64,000 nt of DNA, taken from positions 1 to 64,000 of the forward strand of contig JANRID010000058.1 in assembly GCA_033765305.1 (NCBI GenBank), read 5' to 3'. Each line of letters begins with the position of its first letter. Positions within the stretch are counted from its first letter, which is position 1. Under the pieces are notes generated by a model, which ran no database searches, was not told where the DNA came from, and worked only from the letters and a program-made list of their open reading frames with translations. The DNA comes from RDXT01 sp033765305. GTDB taxonomy: Bacteria; Bacteroidota; Bacteroidia; J057. Of this stretch, positions 43,216 to 51,355 are shown one piece after another. The position numbers were made by a program, and so were the translations under genes.

Positions 43216-44130
43216 GGGCTGGGCCGTCAGCACCCGGAAGGCCTCTTCGAGCGAAAGCACGTGGCGGTTCAGGGCCAGGATCGCATTGTCGGCGGCGGCG
43301 CAGGCGGTAAAAATTGCCCGCCGGGCATCGGTTTCGGCTCCGGTGCGGACGAGAAACTGCGTAGGGGAAAGCTGTTCTATGCCCAGCACCCCCGGAAGCT
43401 GCTGCAGGCTGCCGAGATCCAGCCCCGGACGCTCCACTTCCAGCTCGATCCGGCTTTCGTTGCGCGCCATGGAGGGAATCATGCTGGCGGGCCCGTCGGC
43501 AATTTTCCGCCCTCGGTTGAGGATCAGCACACGGTCGGCAATGGCCTCCACCTCGCTGAGGATGTGGGAGGAAAAGATCACGATGGTGTGGCGGCCCGCT
43601 TCGCGGATCAGCGCACGGATGTCCACGATCTGGTTGGGGTCCAGGCCGCTGGTGGGCTCGTCGAGGATGAGCAGCTCCGGATGGTGGTAGAGGGCCTGGC
43701 ACAGGCCGACCCGCTGGCGGTAGCCCTTGGAGAGCATGCCGATCTGCTTGTGCTGCTCGCGGCCCAGGCCCGTCTGCTCGATCACCTCGGCGGTCCGGCG
43801 CTTGCGGTCTGCGGCGGAAAATCCGTAGATTCTGCCCGTAAAATCCAGATATTCATGCACATACATGTCCAGATAGAGCGGATTGTGCTCCGGCAGGTAG
43901 CCGATCCGGCGGCGCAGTTCGAGGGGATGGGAATCGAGGGCGTAGTCGCCCAGCGCCACCGTGCCTTCGGTAGGCCGCACAAAGCCGGCGATCATTTTCA
44001 TCGTGGTGCTCTTGCCGGCACCATTGGGGCCCAGAAAGCCCAGGATCTCGCCGGGCCGGACCGAAAAGCTCAGGCCGTCCACTGCGCGCTGGGCGCCGTA
44101 CACCTTGGTCAGATTTTCTACCGTGATCAC
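43162..44130 (-). CDS. gldA: Gliding-motility-associated ABC transporter ATP-binding protein GldA
   Basis: 322 residues from a GTG start at 44130. It has Walker A GPNGAGKST (34-42), the Q-loop region YLPEHNPLYLDMYVHEYL, the signature LSKGYRQRVGL, Walker B LLILDEPTSGLDPNQ and the H-loop FSSHILSEVE. The LPEHNPLY segment and length match GldA, the ATPase of the GldAFG transporter tied to gliding and type IX secretion in Bacteroidota. The partner permease genes gldF and gldG are not in this window. Other ABC-2-type ATPases cannot be fully excluded. Confidence 0.88.
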   Translation of the reverse strand: MITVENLTKVYGAQRAVDGLSFSVRPGEILGFLGPNGAGKSTTMKMIAGFVRPTEGTVALGDYALDSHPLELRRRIGYLPEHNPLYLDMYVHEYLDFTGRIYGFSAADRKRRTAEVIEQTGLGREQHKQIGMLSKGYRQRVGLCQALYHHPELLILDEPTSGLDPNQIVDIRALIREAGRHTIVIFSSHILSEVEAIADRVLILNRGRKIADGPASMIPSMARNESRIELEVERPGLDLGSLQQLPGVLGIEQLSPTQFLVRTGAETDARRAIFTACAAADNAILALNRHVLSLEEAFRVLTAQPSDAEDPLDQQDDQAGRD

Positions 44131-44220
44131 AGGCTGAAATCAACTAGTTCACTGTCAACGATTCATCTGTCAACTTGCATCCGGAACGTTCCGAGGGTTG
44201 AATGATACGGAGGCGTTTGC

Positions 44221-44228
44221 TAGATTTG
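44221..44228 (+). promoter_or_regulatory. TAnnTTTG promoter with GTTG -33 for substrate-binding lipoprotein
   Basis: TAGATTTG with GTTG 20 nt upstream, 24 nt before the chosen ATG at 44253. Confidence 0.6.
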
Positions 44229-44252
44229 ATGCAATTATACCCAAAAGTGACC

Positions 44253-46043
44253 ATGATGCGGAGCGGAACGAGCAGAAACTGGCTATGGATACTGACTGCA
44301 GCAGTCCTCGGACTGAGCGCCTGCCGGGACAGCGGCCAGCCGGATGCGGTCTACCGGACGGAAAGCGATGGCAAGGTGCATTACAGCGGCCCGCTGGGCG
44401 ACGAGGTGCGTGTGCACCTCAGCGGCGAGCCCGTCAGCCTGCACCCGCTCAACAGCCGCGATGCCGCACGGGGATTTGTGCTGGATCTGTGCTACCAGCA
44501 CCTGCTGGGCCAGGATCAGGAAACGGGCGCGCTGATTCCCGAGCTGTCCGGGCTGCCGGAGATTTCAGCCGACCGCCTGCGGCATACCTACCGGATCGAC
44601 GCCCGCGCAGCCTGGCCGGATGGCGCCCCCGTAACCGCTTCGGATGTGGTCTTTACCCTCAAGGCGGTTGCCTGCAAACATACCGACTGCAGCCATGTGC
44701 GCAGCTTTCTCGAGTATGTGCAGGATGTGTATCCGGATCCGGCCGATCCCAAGGCATTCACCATCGCGTTCACGCAGCATTATATCCACAACGCGCATCT
44801 GGGGCTGATCATGTACATCCTCGACCGGCGCGCCTACGACAGTGCCGCCGTGCTGGATGCCTGGACCCTGCCGCAGCTGCTCGACGAGCGCTCCGCTGCC
44901 AATGCCAGCCCGGCCGTGCAGGCCTGGGCCGAAGGATTCAACGATGTCAAGTACGCCCGCGATCCCGCGTTTCTGCGCAGCGGCTCCGGCCCCTATCTGC
45001 TTGAATCCTGGACACCGAAAGAAATGCTGGTGCTCAAGCCCCGCCCTTCCTACTGGGGCAAGGGCCTCGGCGGCCCGGCGCACAGCCAGCGGGTACCTGA
45101 AATCCGCTTCCGCATCATGAGCGACGACCAGGCGGTTCAGGTCGCTTTCGGCCAGCAGGAATTCGATGTATCGATGCAGCTCAGTGCCCTCAGCTATGAG
45201 AATATGCGCACCGACAGCAGCATCGATCTGCATTATACCCTCCTCTCGCGCCCGCGCGAGACGGCAGTCGTCCTGGCCATGAATCTCGCCAGCCGCGGTG
45301 CCCAGGCTTCCATCTTCTCCGATCCCCGCGTCCGGAAAGCCGTCGCGCTTGCGCTGCCGGTGGATCAGATGATCGAATCCGATCTGCAGGGCCATGGTGT
45401 ACGCACGGCCAGCATCATCATGCGGGACAATGCCGATTACAACCAGGCGCTCAAGCCCCTGCCGTATGATCCTGCGGCAAGCGCAGCGCTGCTCGATGCT
45501 GCCGGCTGGACCGACAGCAACGCCGACGGAATCCGGGACCGGGTAATCCGGGGGACTTCCGTGCCGCTGAGTTTTACGATGATGTTTTCCCCGCGCGGAC
45601 AAGGTGTGACAGAAATGGCCGACCGCATCCGGAACAGCCTGGCCGAAGCCGGCATCCAGTGCGAGCTCCAGCAGGTGCCCTCCACCGCGACGGTGCTGCA
45701 GGAGCATACCTTCGAGGTGATTCTGACCAATTTCACCGGCAGCAGCCTGCCTTACGACCTCAAACAGCTCTTCCACAGCAGCGAGTGGCCCAAAGGCAAC
45801 AATTTCTTCGCCTACGCCAATCCGAAGGTGGACAGCCTGATCATGCGCTCGCGGGTCGATACAGACCCGGTGCTGCGCAAGGCCCGCCTCGACGAGCTCC
45901 AGGCCATTCTGCTCGAAGATCTGCCCCTGGTGCCGCTCTTCAATCCTACCCGGCGCTTCGCCCTGCACCGGCGCTACCACAACGCAACCGTCAGGCCGCA
46001 CGGCAACTACCTGTATCTGAACGATCTGGAAGTGCTCCGCTGA
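44253..46043 (+). CDS. ABC transporter substrate-binding lipoprotein (SBP family 5)
   Basis: From the ATG at 44253 (ATG codons also at 44226 and 44256) the protein has 596 residues, starting with a lipobox (LGLSACRD). It follows the family 5 pattern for oligopeptide/nickel-type binding proteins: an early HLSGEPVSLHPLN, WPDGAPVTASDVVFTLKA, GSGPYLLESWTPKEMLVLKP and a late NYLYLNDLEVL end. Its ligand would be a peptide or similar solute. No permease or ATPase genes are adjacent, so it either uses a transporter encoded elsewhere or has another role. Confidence 0.9.
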   Translation: MMRSGTSRNWLWILTAAVLGLSACRDSGQPDAVYRTESDGKVHYSGPLGDEVRVHLSGEPVSLHPLNSRDAARGFVLDLCYQHLLGQDQETGALIPELSGLPEISADRLRHTYRIDARAAWPDGAPVTASDVVFTLKAVACKHTDCSHVRSFLEYVQDVYPDPADPKAFTIAFTQHYIHNAHLGLIMYILDRRAYDSAAVLDAWTLPQLLDERSAANASPAVQAWAEGFNDVKYARDPAFLRSGSGPYLLESWTPKEMLVLKPRPSYWGKGLGGPAHSQRVPEIRFRIMSDDQAVQVAFGQQEFDVSMQLSALSYENMRTDSSIDLHYTLLSRPRETAVVLAMNLASRGAQASIFSDPRVRKAVALALPVDQMIESDLQGHGVRTASIIMRDNADYNQALKPLPYDPAASAALLDAAGWTDSNADGIRDRVIRGTSVPLSFTMMFSPRGQGVTEMADRIRNSLAEAGIQCELQQVPSTATVLQEHTFEVILTNFTGSSLPYDLKQLFHSSEWPKGNNFFAYANPKVDSLIMRSRVDTDPVLRKARLDELQAILLEDLPLVPLFNPTRRFALHRRYHNATVRPHGNYLYLNDLEVLR

Positions 46044-46057
46044 CCGCTGGCCAGGCC

Positions 46058-48322
46058 TCACCGGAGCTCCTGCCGCATGGAATACGGTGCGGCCTGCGGT
46101 GCCGTGCCCCGGCTCAGGCTGGGGGTTTCCGACATCCGGAACTGCAGCCGCCCGCCCCGGACGAGTTCAGCGTGATCGAGATACTGCCTGTCCCAGCGCT
46201 TGCCATTCCACCGGACGGCATCCGCATAGCGGCGGCCCGGCCCCTGGTGCTCCGCCTCGATCCGCAGGGTGCGGCCCTGCGGAAGGCTCAAAGTAACCCG
46301 GTCGAAGAGCGGCGAGCCCAGCACATACTGGCCGGAACCGGGACACACCGGATAAAACCCCAGCGCGCTGAATACATACCAGGCTGAGGTCTGCCCGTTG
46401 TCCTCGTCGCCGCAGTAGCCGTCGGCGGCCGGCGTATACAGCCGCTCCAGCACCTCGCGCACCCAGTACTGCGTTTTCCAGGGCTGGCCGGCATAGGCAT
46501 ACAGGTAGATCATGTGCTGGATGGGCTGATTGCCATGCGCATAGTTGCCCATGCCGGCAATCTGCATTTCCCGGATTTCGTGGATGACGAAGCCGTAGTA
46601 CGATTCATCGAAGACCGGCGGCAGCGTAAATACCGAGTCCAGCCTGGCCGTAAACGCTTCGCGCCCGCCCATCAGCCCGATCAGGCCTTCGACATCGTGA
46701 AATACGCTCCAGGTGTAGTGCCAGCTGTTGCCCTCGGTGAATGCGTCGCCCCATTTGAGGGGATTGAAAGGGGCAAGAAAGGTGCCGTCCGCACGGCGCC
46801 CGCACATCAGCTTGCGCTCCGGATGGAACACCTCGCGGTACTGCTGCGCCCGGCGGGCGTACAGATCGATCTCCGCCTGGGGGCGGCCCAGCGCCTGCGC
46901 CAGCTTCCAGAGGCAAAAATCCGCATAGGCATACTCCAGCGTCCGGGCAGCACTCTCGCGGATGCCTGTATCGCAGGGCACGTAGCCGAGGGTATTGTAA
47001 TATTCCGCCCCGTAGCGGCCCACCGAACTCACCGGCCCATGGCCCTGGGTGTTGCGGACCATCGCTTCGTACAGGGTTTCGATATCGAATCCCCGGATGC
47101 CTTTGAGGTACGCGTCCGCGATGAGCGAAGCGGAGTTGGAGCCGATCATGCAGTCGCGGTGGCCGGGGCTGGCCCATTCGGGCAGCCAGCCGCTTTCGGC
47201 ATAGGCATGCGCCATGCCTTCGAGGATCTGCGCATCCAGCTCCGGATACATCAGGGTGAAAAAGGGAAATACCGCCCGGAAGGTATCCCAGAAGCCATTG
47301 TCCGTGAACATATAGCCGGGCCGCACTTCGCCATTATACGGGCTGTAGTGCAGGACCTGGCCGGCGGAATCGAGCTCGTAGAACTTCCTTGGAAAAAGCA
47401 GGCAGCGGTACAGGCAGGAGTAGAACGTGCGCTGCTGCGCTTCGGTGCCCCCTTCCACGCGGATGCGCGCAAGCTCCTGGTTCCACGCCGTGCGTGCCGC
47501 CTCGCGCAGCTCGTCGAACGACGCGGCGCCGGTCTCCCGGCGGAGGCTGAGTTCGGCCTGCTCCAGGCTGATAAACGACGACGCGATGCGGATGTGGAGC
47601 TGCTCGCCGGCCCGCATCCGGAATCCGAGCACCGCCCCGGTATGATGGCCTTCGGCATGCAGGCTGCCTGGCGTCAGGACCGAATCCCGCCAGGTGTGCA
47701 TCTGCTCGAAGTCCCGGTCGAACTCCGCCACAAAGTAGTTGTGGAAATTGCCGGGCACGCCGCCGCTGTGGTTGCGGGCATACCCGATGATTTTGCGCGC
47801 TTCGGGGATAATGCGCACCATCGAGCCTTCGTCGAAGGCATCGAGCAGAAGCCAGGCCTGATCCGTAGCCGGGTAGGTAATCCGCAGGGCGGCGGCGCGC
47901 TCGGCGGGCGTCAGCTCGGCCCGCACATCGTAATCGGCGAGGTACACCGAATAGTAATCCGGACGGGCCGTTTCGGCCTTGTGCGAAAACCAGGAAGCCC
48001 GTTCTTCCTCGCGGAATTTCAGCTCGCCGGTCATCGGCATCAGGGCAAATGCGCCGTAGTCGCCGATCCAGGGGCTGGGCTGGTGGGTCTGGCGGATGCC
48101 GCTGATCCGCGCCGCGTCGTAGGTATAGATCCAGCCGTCGCCCATCTTGCCGGTCTGAGGGGTCCAGGCATGCATCCCCCAGGGGCGGGCAATGGCCGGA
48201 TAGGTATTGCCATGGGAAAGCAGGTAGCCCGAGTCGCTTCCCATCAGGGGGTTGACGAGGGCCGCAACGTCCTGGGCAGCCAGCGTGCCCATACACAGCC
48301 AGAGAATCAGCCAGCTCCGCAT
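46058..48322 (-). CDS. GH92 alpha-mannosidase, exported
   Basis: 754 residues with a signal peptide (MRSWLILWLCMGTLAAQ). GH92 signatures are present: an N-terminal VNPLMGSDSGYLLSHGNTYPA, FTDNGFWDTFRAVFP near residue 342, and GDEDNGQTSAWYVFSALG near residue 636 with the catalytic acid region. GH92 enzymes are calcium-dependent exo-alpha-mannosidases that trim mannose from N-glycans or mannans. No SusC/SusD pair lies nearby, so it is not part of a classical polysaccharide locus. It has its own promoter element. Confidence 0.95.
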   Translation of the reverse strand: MRSWLILWLCMGTLAAQDVAALVNPLMGSDSGYLLSHGNTYPAIARPWGMHAWTPQTGKMGDGWIYTYDAARISGIRQTHQPSPWIGDYGAFALMPMTGELKFREEERASWFSHKAETARPDYYSVYLADYDVRAELTPAERAAALRITYPATDQAWLLLDAFDEGSMVRIIPEARKIIGYARNHSGGVPGNFHNYFVAEFDRDFEQMHTWRDSVLTPGSLHAEGHHTGAVLGFRMRAGEQLHIRIASSFISLEQAELSLRRETGAASFDELREAARTAWNQELARIRVEGGTEAQQRTFYSCLYRCLLFPRKFYELDSAGQVLHYSPYNGEVRPGYMFTDNGFWDTFRAVFPFFTLMYPELDAQILEGMAHAYAESGWLPEWASPGHRDCMIGSNSASLIADAYLKGIRGFDIETLYEAMVRNTQGHGPVSSVGRYGAEYYNTLGYVPCDTGIRESAARTLEYAYADFCLWKLAQALGRPQAEIDLYARRAQQYREVFHPERKLMCGRRADGTFLAPFNPLKWGDAFTEGNSWHYTWSVFHDVEGLIGLMGGREAFTARLDSVFTLPPVFDESYYGFVIHEIREMQIAGMGNYAHGNQPIQHMIYLYAYAGQPWKTQYWVREVLERLYTPAADGYCGDEDNGQTSAWYVFSALGFYPVCPGSGQYVLGSPLFDRVTLSLPQGRTLRIEAEHQGPGRRYADAVRWNGKRWDRQYLDHAELVRGGRLQFRMSETPSLSRGTAPQAAPYSMRQELR

Positions 48323-48350
48323 ATACAGCCGGGTTGAGGTGACAGATTCC

Positions 48351-48358
48351 CAAAGCTA
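48351..48358 (-). promoter_or_regulatory. TAnnTTTG promoter element for GH92 gene
   Basis: TAGCTTTG on the minus strand, 28 nt before the GH92 start. It is back-to-back with a plus-strand element 38 bp away. The -33 match is poor. Confidence 0.5.
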
Positions 48359-48396
48359 TCAAAACTTGCCGGTTTTGAATATCCCGGCACAGCCTG

Positions 48397-48404
48397 TATC
48401 TTTG
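48397..48404 (+). promoter_or_regulatory. TAnnTTTG promoter with TTTG -33 for membrane protein/regulator pair
   Basis: TATCTTTG preceded exactly 19 nt upstream by TTTTG, the best match to the full Bacteroidota promoter consensus in the window. It lies 21 nt before the ATG at 48426. Confidence 0.7.
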
Positions 48405-48425
48405 AACCGCAAAGCACTTTATCCG

Positions 48426-49076
48426 ATGCAGGAGCACGAGCGTCAGTTGCAGGATCTCAGCGCCATCCGGCAGATGGTGGAGGAATCATCGCGGTTTTTA
48501 TCGCTCAGCGGTCTTTCGGGCGTAGCTGCCGGCACGGCAGCCTTGGCGGGTGCCGCCATTGCCTACCGCTATCTCCGTTCGGAGGGACTTTACGGCCTGA
48601 TGGCGGCCGGCTATTTCCCCCTGGAGCCGGCCCAGCTTTGGGTTCTGGTCCTGCTGGCGCTGGCGATCCTGGCGGTGGCGCTGCTGGGGGCGGCCTGGTT
48701 TACGCTGCGCAACGCCCGCAACCGCGGCAGGCCGCTCTGGACGCCCGCCGCCCGCCGGGTGCTGGTGCATCTGTCGGTCCCGCTGCTGACAGGCGCACTG
48801 TTCTGCATTCAGCTGGCCTGGTACGGCTTCGCCGTGCTGGTGCCGGCGGCTACGCTGGTGTTTTACGGCATCGCGCTGCTCAGCGCCGGCATATATACCC
48901 ACCGCGAAATCCGCTATCTGGGGATCACCGAGATCGTGCTGGGGCTTCTGACCGGCTGCTGGCCAGGCAGCGGGCTCATCAGCTGGGCACTGGGCTTCGG
49001 GCTGTTTCACATCGTCTATGGCTGGGTCATGTATATGCGCTACGAACGTGAAGGACATTCTCAGCAGGCTCAATAA
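48426..49076 (+). CDS. Hypothetical multi-pass membrane protein paired with regulator
   Basis: The ATG at 48426 gives 216 residues. After a soluble start (LQDLSAIRQMVEESSRFLSLSG) there are about six hydrophobic helices, with short basic loops. I do not recognise a named family, but membrane proteins of this kind are often followed by the winged-helix gene seen here. The downstream regulator starts at a GTG 29 bp inside this gene's end, so the two are likely co-translated and functionally linked. Confidence 0.75.
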   Translation: MQEHERQLQDLSAIRQMVEESSRFLSLSGLSGVAAGTAALAGAAIAYRYLRSEGLYGLMAAGYFPLEPAQLWVLVLLALAILAVALLGAAWFTLRNARNRGRPLWTPAARRVLVHLSVPLLTGALFCIQLAWYGFAVLVPAATLVFYGIALLSAGIYTHREIRYLGITEIVLGLLTGCWPGSGLISWALGFGLFHIVYGWVMYMRYEREGHSQQAQ

Positions 49077-49371
49077 GGACTTTGAAAACCGGTTCAGGCT
49101 GGGGATCATGTCCCTGCTCATGGTGCATGAGCGGGTCGATTTCAACACGTTCAAAGAGCTGCTGCGCACGACGGACGAAGAGCCCATTTCCGACGGCAAC
49201 CTGGCCAGCCACCTCAGTTCCCTCGAAAAGCGCGGCTACCTGCAAGTAAGCAAGCAGTTTGTAGGCCGCAAACCCCGCACCTCCTACGAGGCCACCCCGG
49301 AGGGCCGCACAGCTTTCGACGCGCACCTGAATGCCCTGGAAGCCCTGCTCAGCGGGCGGGGCCCGTCCTGA
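49048..49371 (+). CDS. Winged-helix transcriptional regulator (HTH_34 type)
   Basis: 107 residues from a GTG start at 49048, chosen because family members begin near KDILSRLNKDFENRFRLG; an ATG 10 codons upstream in the same frame is possible. The domain pattern is complete: RLGIMSLLMVHERVDFNTFKELL, SDGNLASHLSSLEKRGYL, the wing QFVGRKPRTSYEATPEG, and a C-terminal helix. It binds DNA, most likely as a dimer; the overlapping membrane-protein gene is the obvious candidate target or partner. Confidence 0.9.
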   Translation: MKDILSRLNKDFENRFRLGIMSLLMVHERVDFNTFKELLRTTDEEPISDGNLASHLSSLEKRGYLQVSKQFVGRKPRTSYEATPEGRTAFDAHLNALEALLSGRGPS

Positions 49372-49404
49372 GCGGAAACGGGTTGCCCTTTCCCCGGCTT
49401 CGCG

Positions 49405-49412
49405 TACTTTTG
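49405..49412 (+). promoter_or_regulatory. TAnnTTTG promoter with TTG -33 for ABC-F ATPase
   Basis: TACTTTTG with TTG 19 nt upstream, only 4 nt before the ATG at 49417. The transcript would be leaderless or nearly so. Confidence 0.6.
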
Positions 49413-49416
49413 CAGC

Positions 49417-51318
49417 ATGAACTACATTTCGGTCGAGCTGATCTCCAAGTCGCACGGGGAAAAACTGCTGTTCGAGAACCTGAGCTTCGGCATTGCCCAG
49501 GGGCAGAAGGTGGCCCTGATCGGGGTCAATGGCAGCGGCAAATCTACGCTGCTGCGCATCCTGGCCGGGCGCGAAAAGCCCGACCGCGGCCGGATCAGCT
49601 TCCGCAACGGCCTCCGCATCGCCTACCTGGCCCAGGAGCCGGATCTGCCCGAGCATCTGACCGTGGCCGAATCGATCTTCTCCGCCGATCTGCCCGCCGC
49701 CCGGCTCATCCGCGAGTACGAGACCCTCGTCCAGCGCGAGCCGCTTTCCGATGCCGACCACCGCCGCATGGAGCAGCTGATGATCGAAATCGAAGCGGCC
49801 GATGCCTGGAATTACGAGGTGCAGGTGCGCCAGATTCTCGGCAAGCTCGAAGTGGACTTCCTCGACCGCCCCATCCGCGAACTCTCCGGCGGCCAGCGCA
49901 AGCGGGTCGCCCTGGCGCAGGCCCTCATCGAATCGCCCGACCTGCTTATCCTGGACGAGCCTACCAACCACCTCGACCTCGACAGCATCGAATGGCTGGA
50001 GTCCATCCTCTCCTCCGCCCGGCAGAGCATCGTGCTCGTCACCCACGACCGCTACTTCCTCGACAGCATCACCAACGAGATCTATGAGCTGGAAAACGGA
50101 AAAATATATCCGTACAAAGGCAACTACGGCGACTACCTGATCCAGAAAGACGAGCGCGAACAGCAGCGGACGGCCGAGCTCGAGCGCAACCAGAACCTTT
50201 TCCGCACCGAGCTGGAGTGGCTGCGCACCTCCCCCCGCGCACGGGGCACCAAATCCAAGGCCCGGATCGATGCGGCGCTCACCTTGCAGGAGAAAGTGCG
50301 GCCCCAGCGCCGCCAGATGGAGGTGGAGCTGGAGGTCAAAGGCCGCCGGATCGGAGGCAAGGTACTGGAAATCAAGAATCTGCGCAAAGCGTACGGCGAA
50401 AAGAAGCTGATGGACAATTTCAGCTACACCTTCAGCCGCTATGACCGCATCGGCATCGTAGGCCCCAACGGAGCGGGCAAGACGACCTTCCTGCGCATGA
50501 TCACCGGCGAGGAGCCGGCCGATTCGGGCAAGATCCGCATGGGCGAGACCATTGTCTATGGCTACTACCGGCAGTCGGGCTTTGTGTTCAAGGACAACCA
50601 GCGCGTGATCGAGGCAGTGACGGAAGCGGCGGAAGTCGTGGAGCTGAGCAACAGCCAGCGGATCTCCGCTGCCCAATTGCTGGAGCGCTTTCTCTTCCCC
50701 CGGCATATGCACAGCCAGTTTGTGCACACCCTCAGCGGCGGCGAGCGCCGCCGGCTGCACCTGCTGCGCATCCTCATGACCAATCCCAACTTCCTCATCC
50801 TCGACGAGCCCACCAACGACCTCGACCTGATGACCCTGCGGCGGCTGGAAGCCTTCCTGCAGGAGTTTGAAGGCTGCCTGCTGGTGGTCACGCACGACCG
50901 GTTTTTCATGGACCGGATCGTGGATCACCTGTTTGTGTTCGAGGGTGAAGGGCAGATCCGCGATTTTCCGGGCGGCTACAGCGATTACCGCACCCGGCGG
51001 GCCGAGGAGCTGGCTGCCGAGGCGGCCCTGCAGCCGGCGGTCCCCAAAGCGGCGCCTAAGCCTGCGGAAGAAAAGCCCCGCAGCGACCGGCCGCGCAAAA
51101 TCAGCTTCAAGGAGCAGCGCGAATTCGAACAACTGGAAGCAGATCTGCCGCGCATGGAGGCGCGCAAAGCCGAGCTGCTGGACCTGCTCAATGCCGGCGG
51201 CTCCGATTTCCAGCGCCTGCAGGCGCTGGCCGACGAGCTGCGGGCCCTGGAGGCCGACCTCGAAGCCGCCTCCGACCGCTGGCTGGAGCTGGCGGCCCTG
51301 ATGGAATCCGCCTCCTGA
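49417..51318 (+). CDS. ABC-F family ATPase (Uup-type)
   Basis: 633 residues, soluble, with two ABC domains joined by a charged linker: Walker A GVNGSGKS (36-43) with LSGGQRKRVALAQAL, and Walker A GPNGAGKT from about residue 349 with LSGGERRRLHLLR. A third element, the C-terminal coiled-coil domain (about 555-633), is typical of Uup. ABC-F proteins act on ribosomes or nucleic acids, not in transport; Uup is linked to precise excision of transposons and ribosome assembly. A role in antibiotic resistance by target protection cannot be decided from sequence. Confidence 0.93.
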   Translation: MNYISVELISKSHGEKLLFENLSFGIAQGQKVALIGVNGSGKSTLLRILAGREKPDRGRISFRNGLRIAYLAQEPDLPEHLTVAESIFSADLPAARLIREYETLVQREPLSDADHRRMEQLMIEIEAADAWNYEVQVRQILGKLEVDFLDRPIRELSGGQRKRVALAQALIESPDLLILDEPTNHLDLDSIEWLESILSSARQSIVLVTHDRYFLDSITNEIYELENGKIYPYKGNYGDYLIQKDEREQQRTAELERNQNLFRTELEWLRTSPRARGTKSKARIDAALTLQEKVRPQRRQMEVELEVKGRRIGGKVLEIKNLRKAYGEKKLMDNFSYTFSRYDRIGIVGPNGAGKTTFLRMITGEEPADSGKIRMGETIVYGYYRQSGFVFKDNQRVIEAVTEAAEVVELSNSQRISAAQLLERFLFPRHMHSQFVHTLSGGERRRLHLLRILMTNPNFLILDEPTNDLDLMTLRRLEAFLQEFEGCLLVVTHDRFFMDRIVDHLFVFEGEGQIRDFPGGYSDYRTRRAEELAAEAALQPAVPKAAPKPAEEKPRSDRPRKISFKEQREFEQLEADLPRMEARKAELLDLLNAGGSDFQRLQALADELRALEADLEAASDRWLELAALMESAS

Positions 51319-51355
51319 ATGAGCTGACAGTCAACCCTGTATATCCTGGAACTGC

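Noticed and set aside
44134..44185. Repeated TTGACAG on the minus strand upstream of gldA as sigma-70 -35 boxes
   Set aside because: Bacteroidota promoters do not use TTGACA/TATAAT, and no matching -10 element is present.
46514..48337. 607-codon open frame on the plus strand
   Set aside because: Antisense shadow of the GH92 gene, without signal peptide or known motifs.
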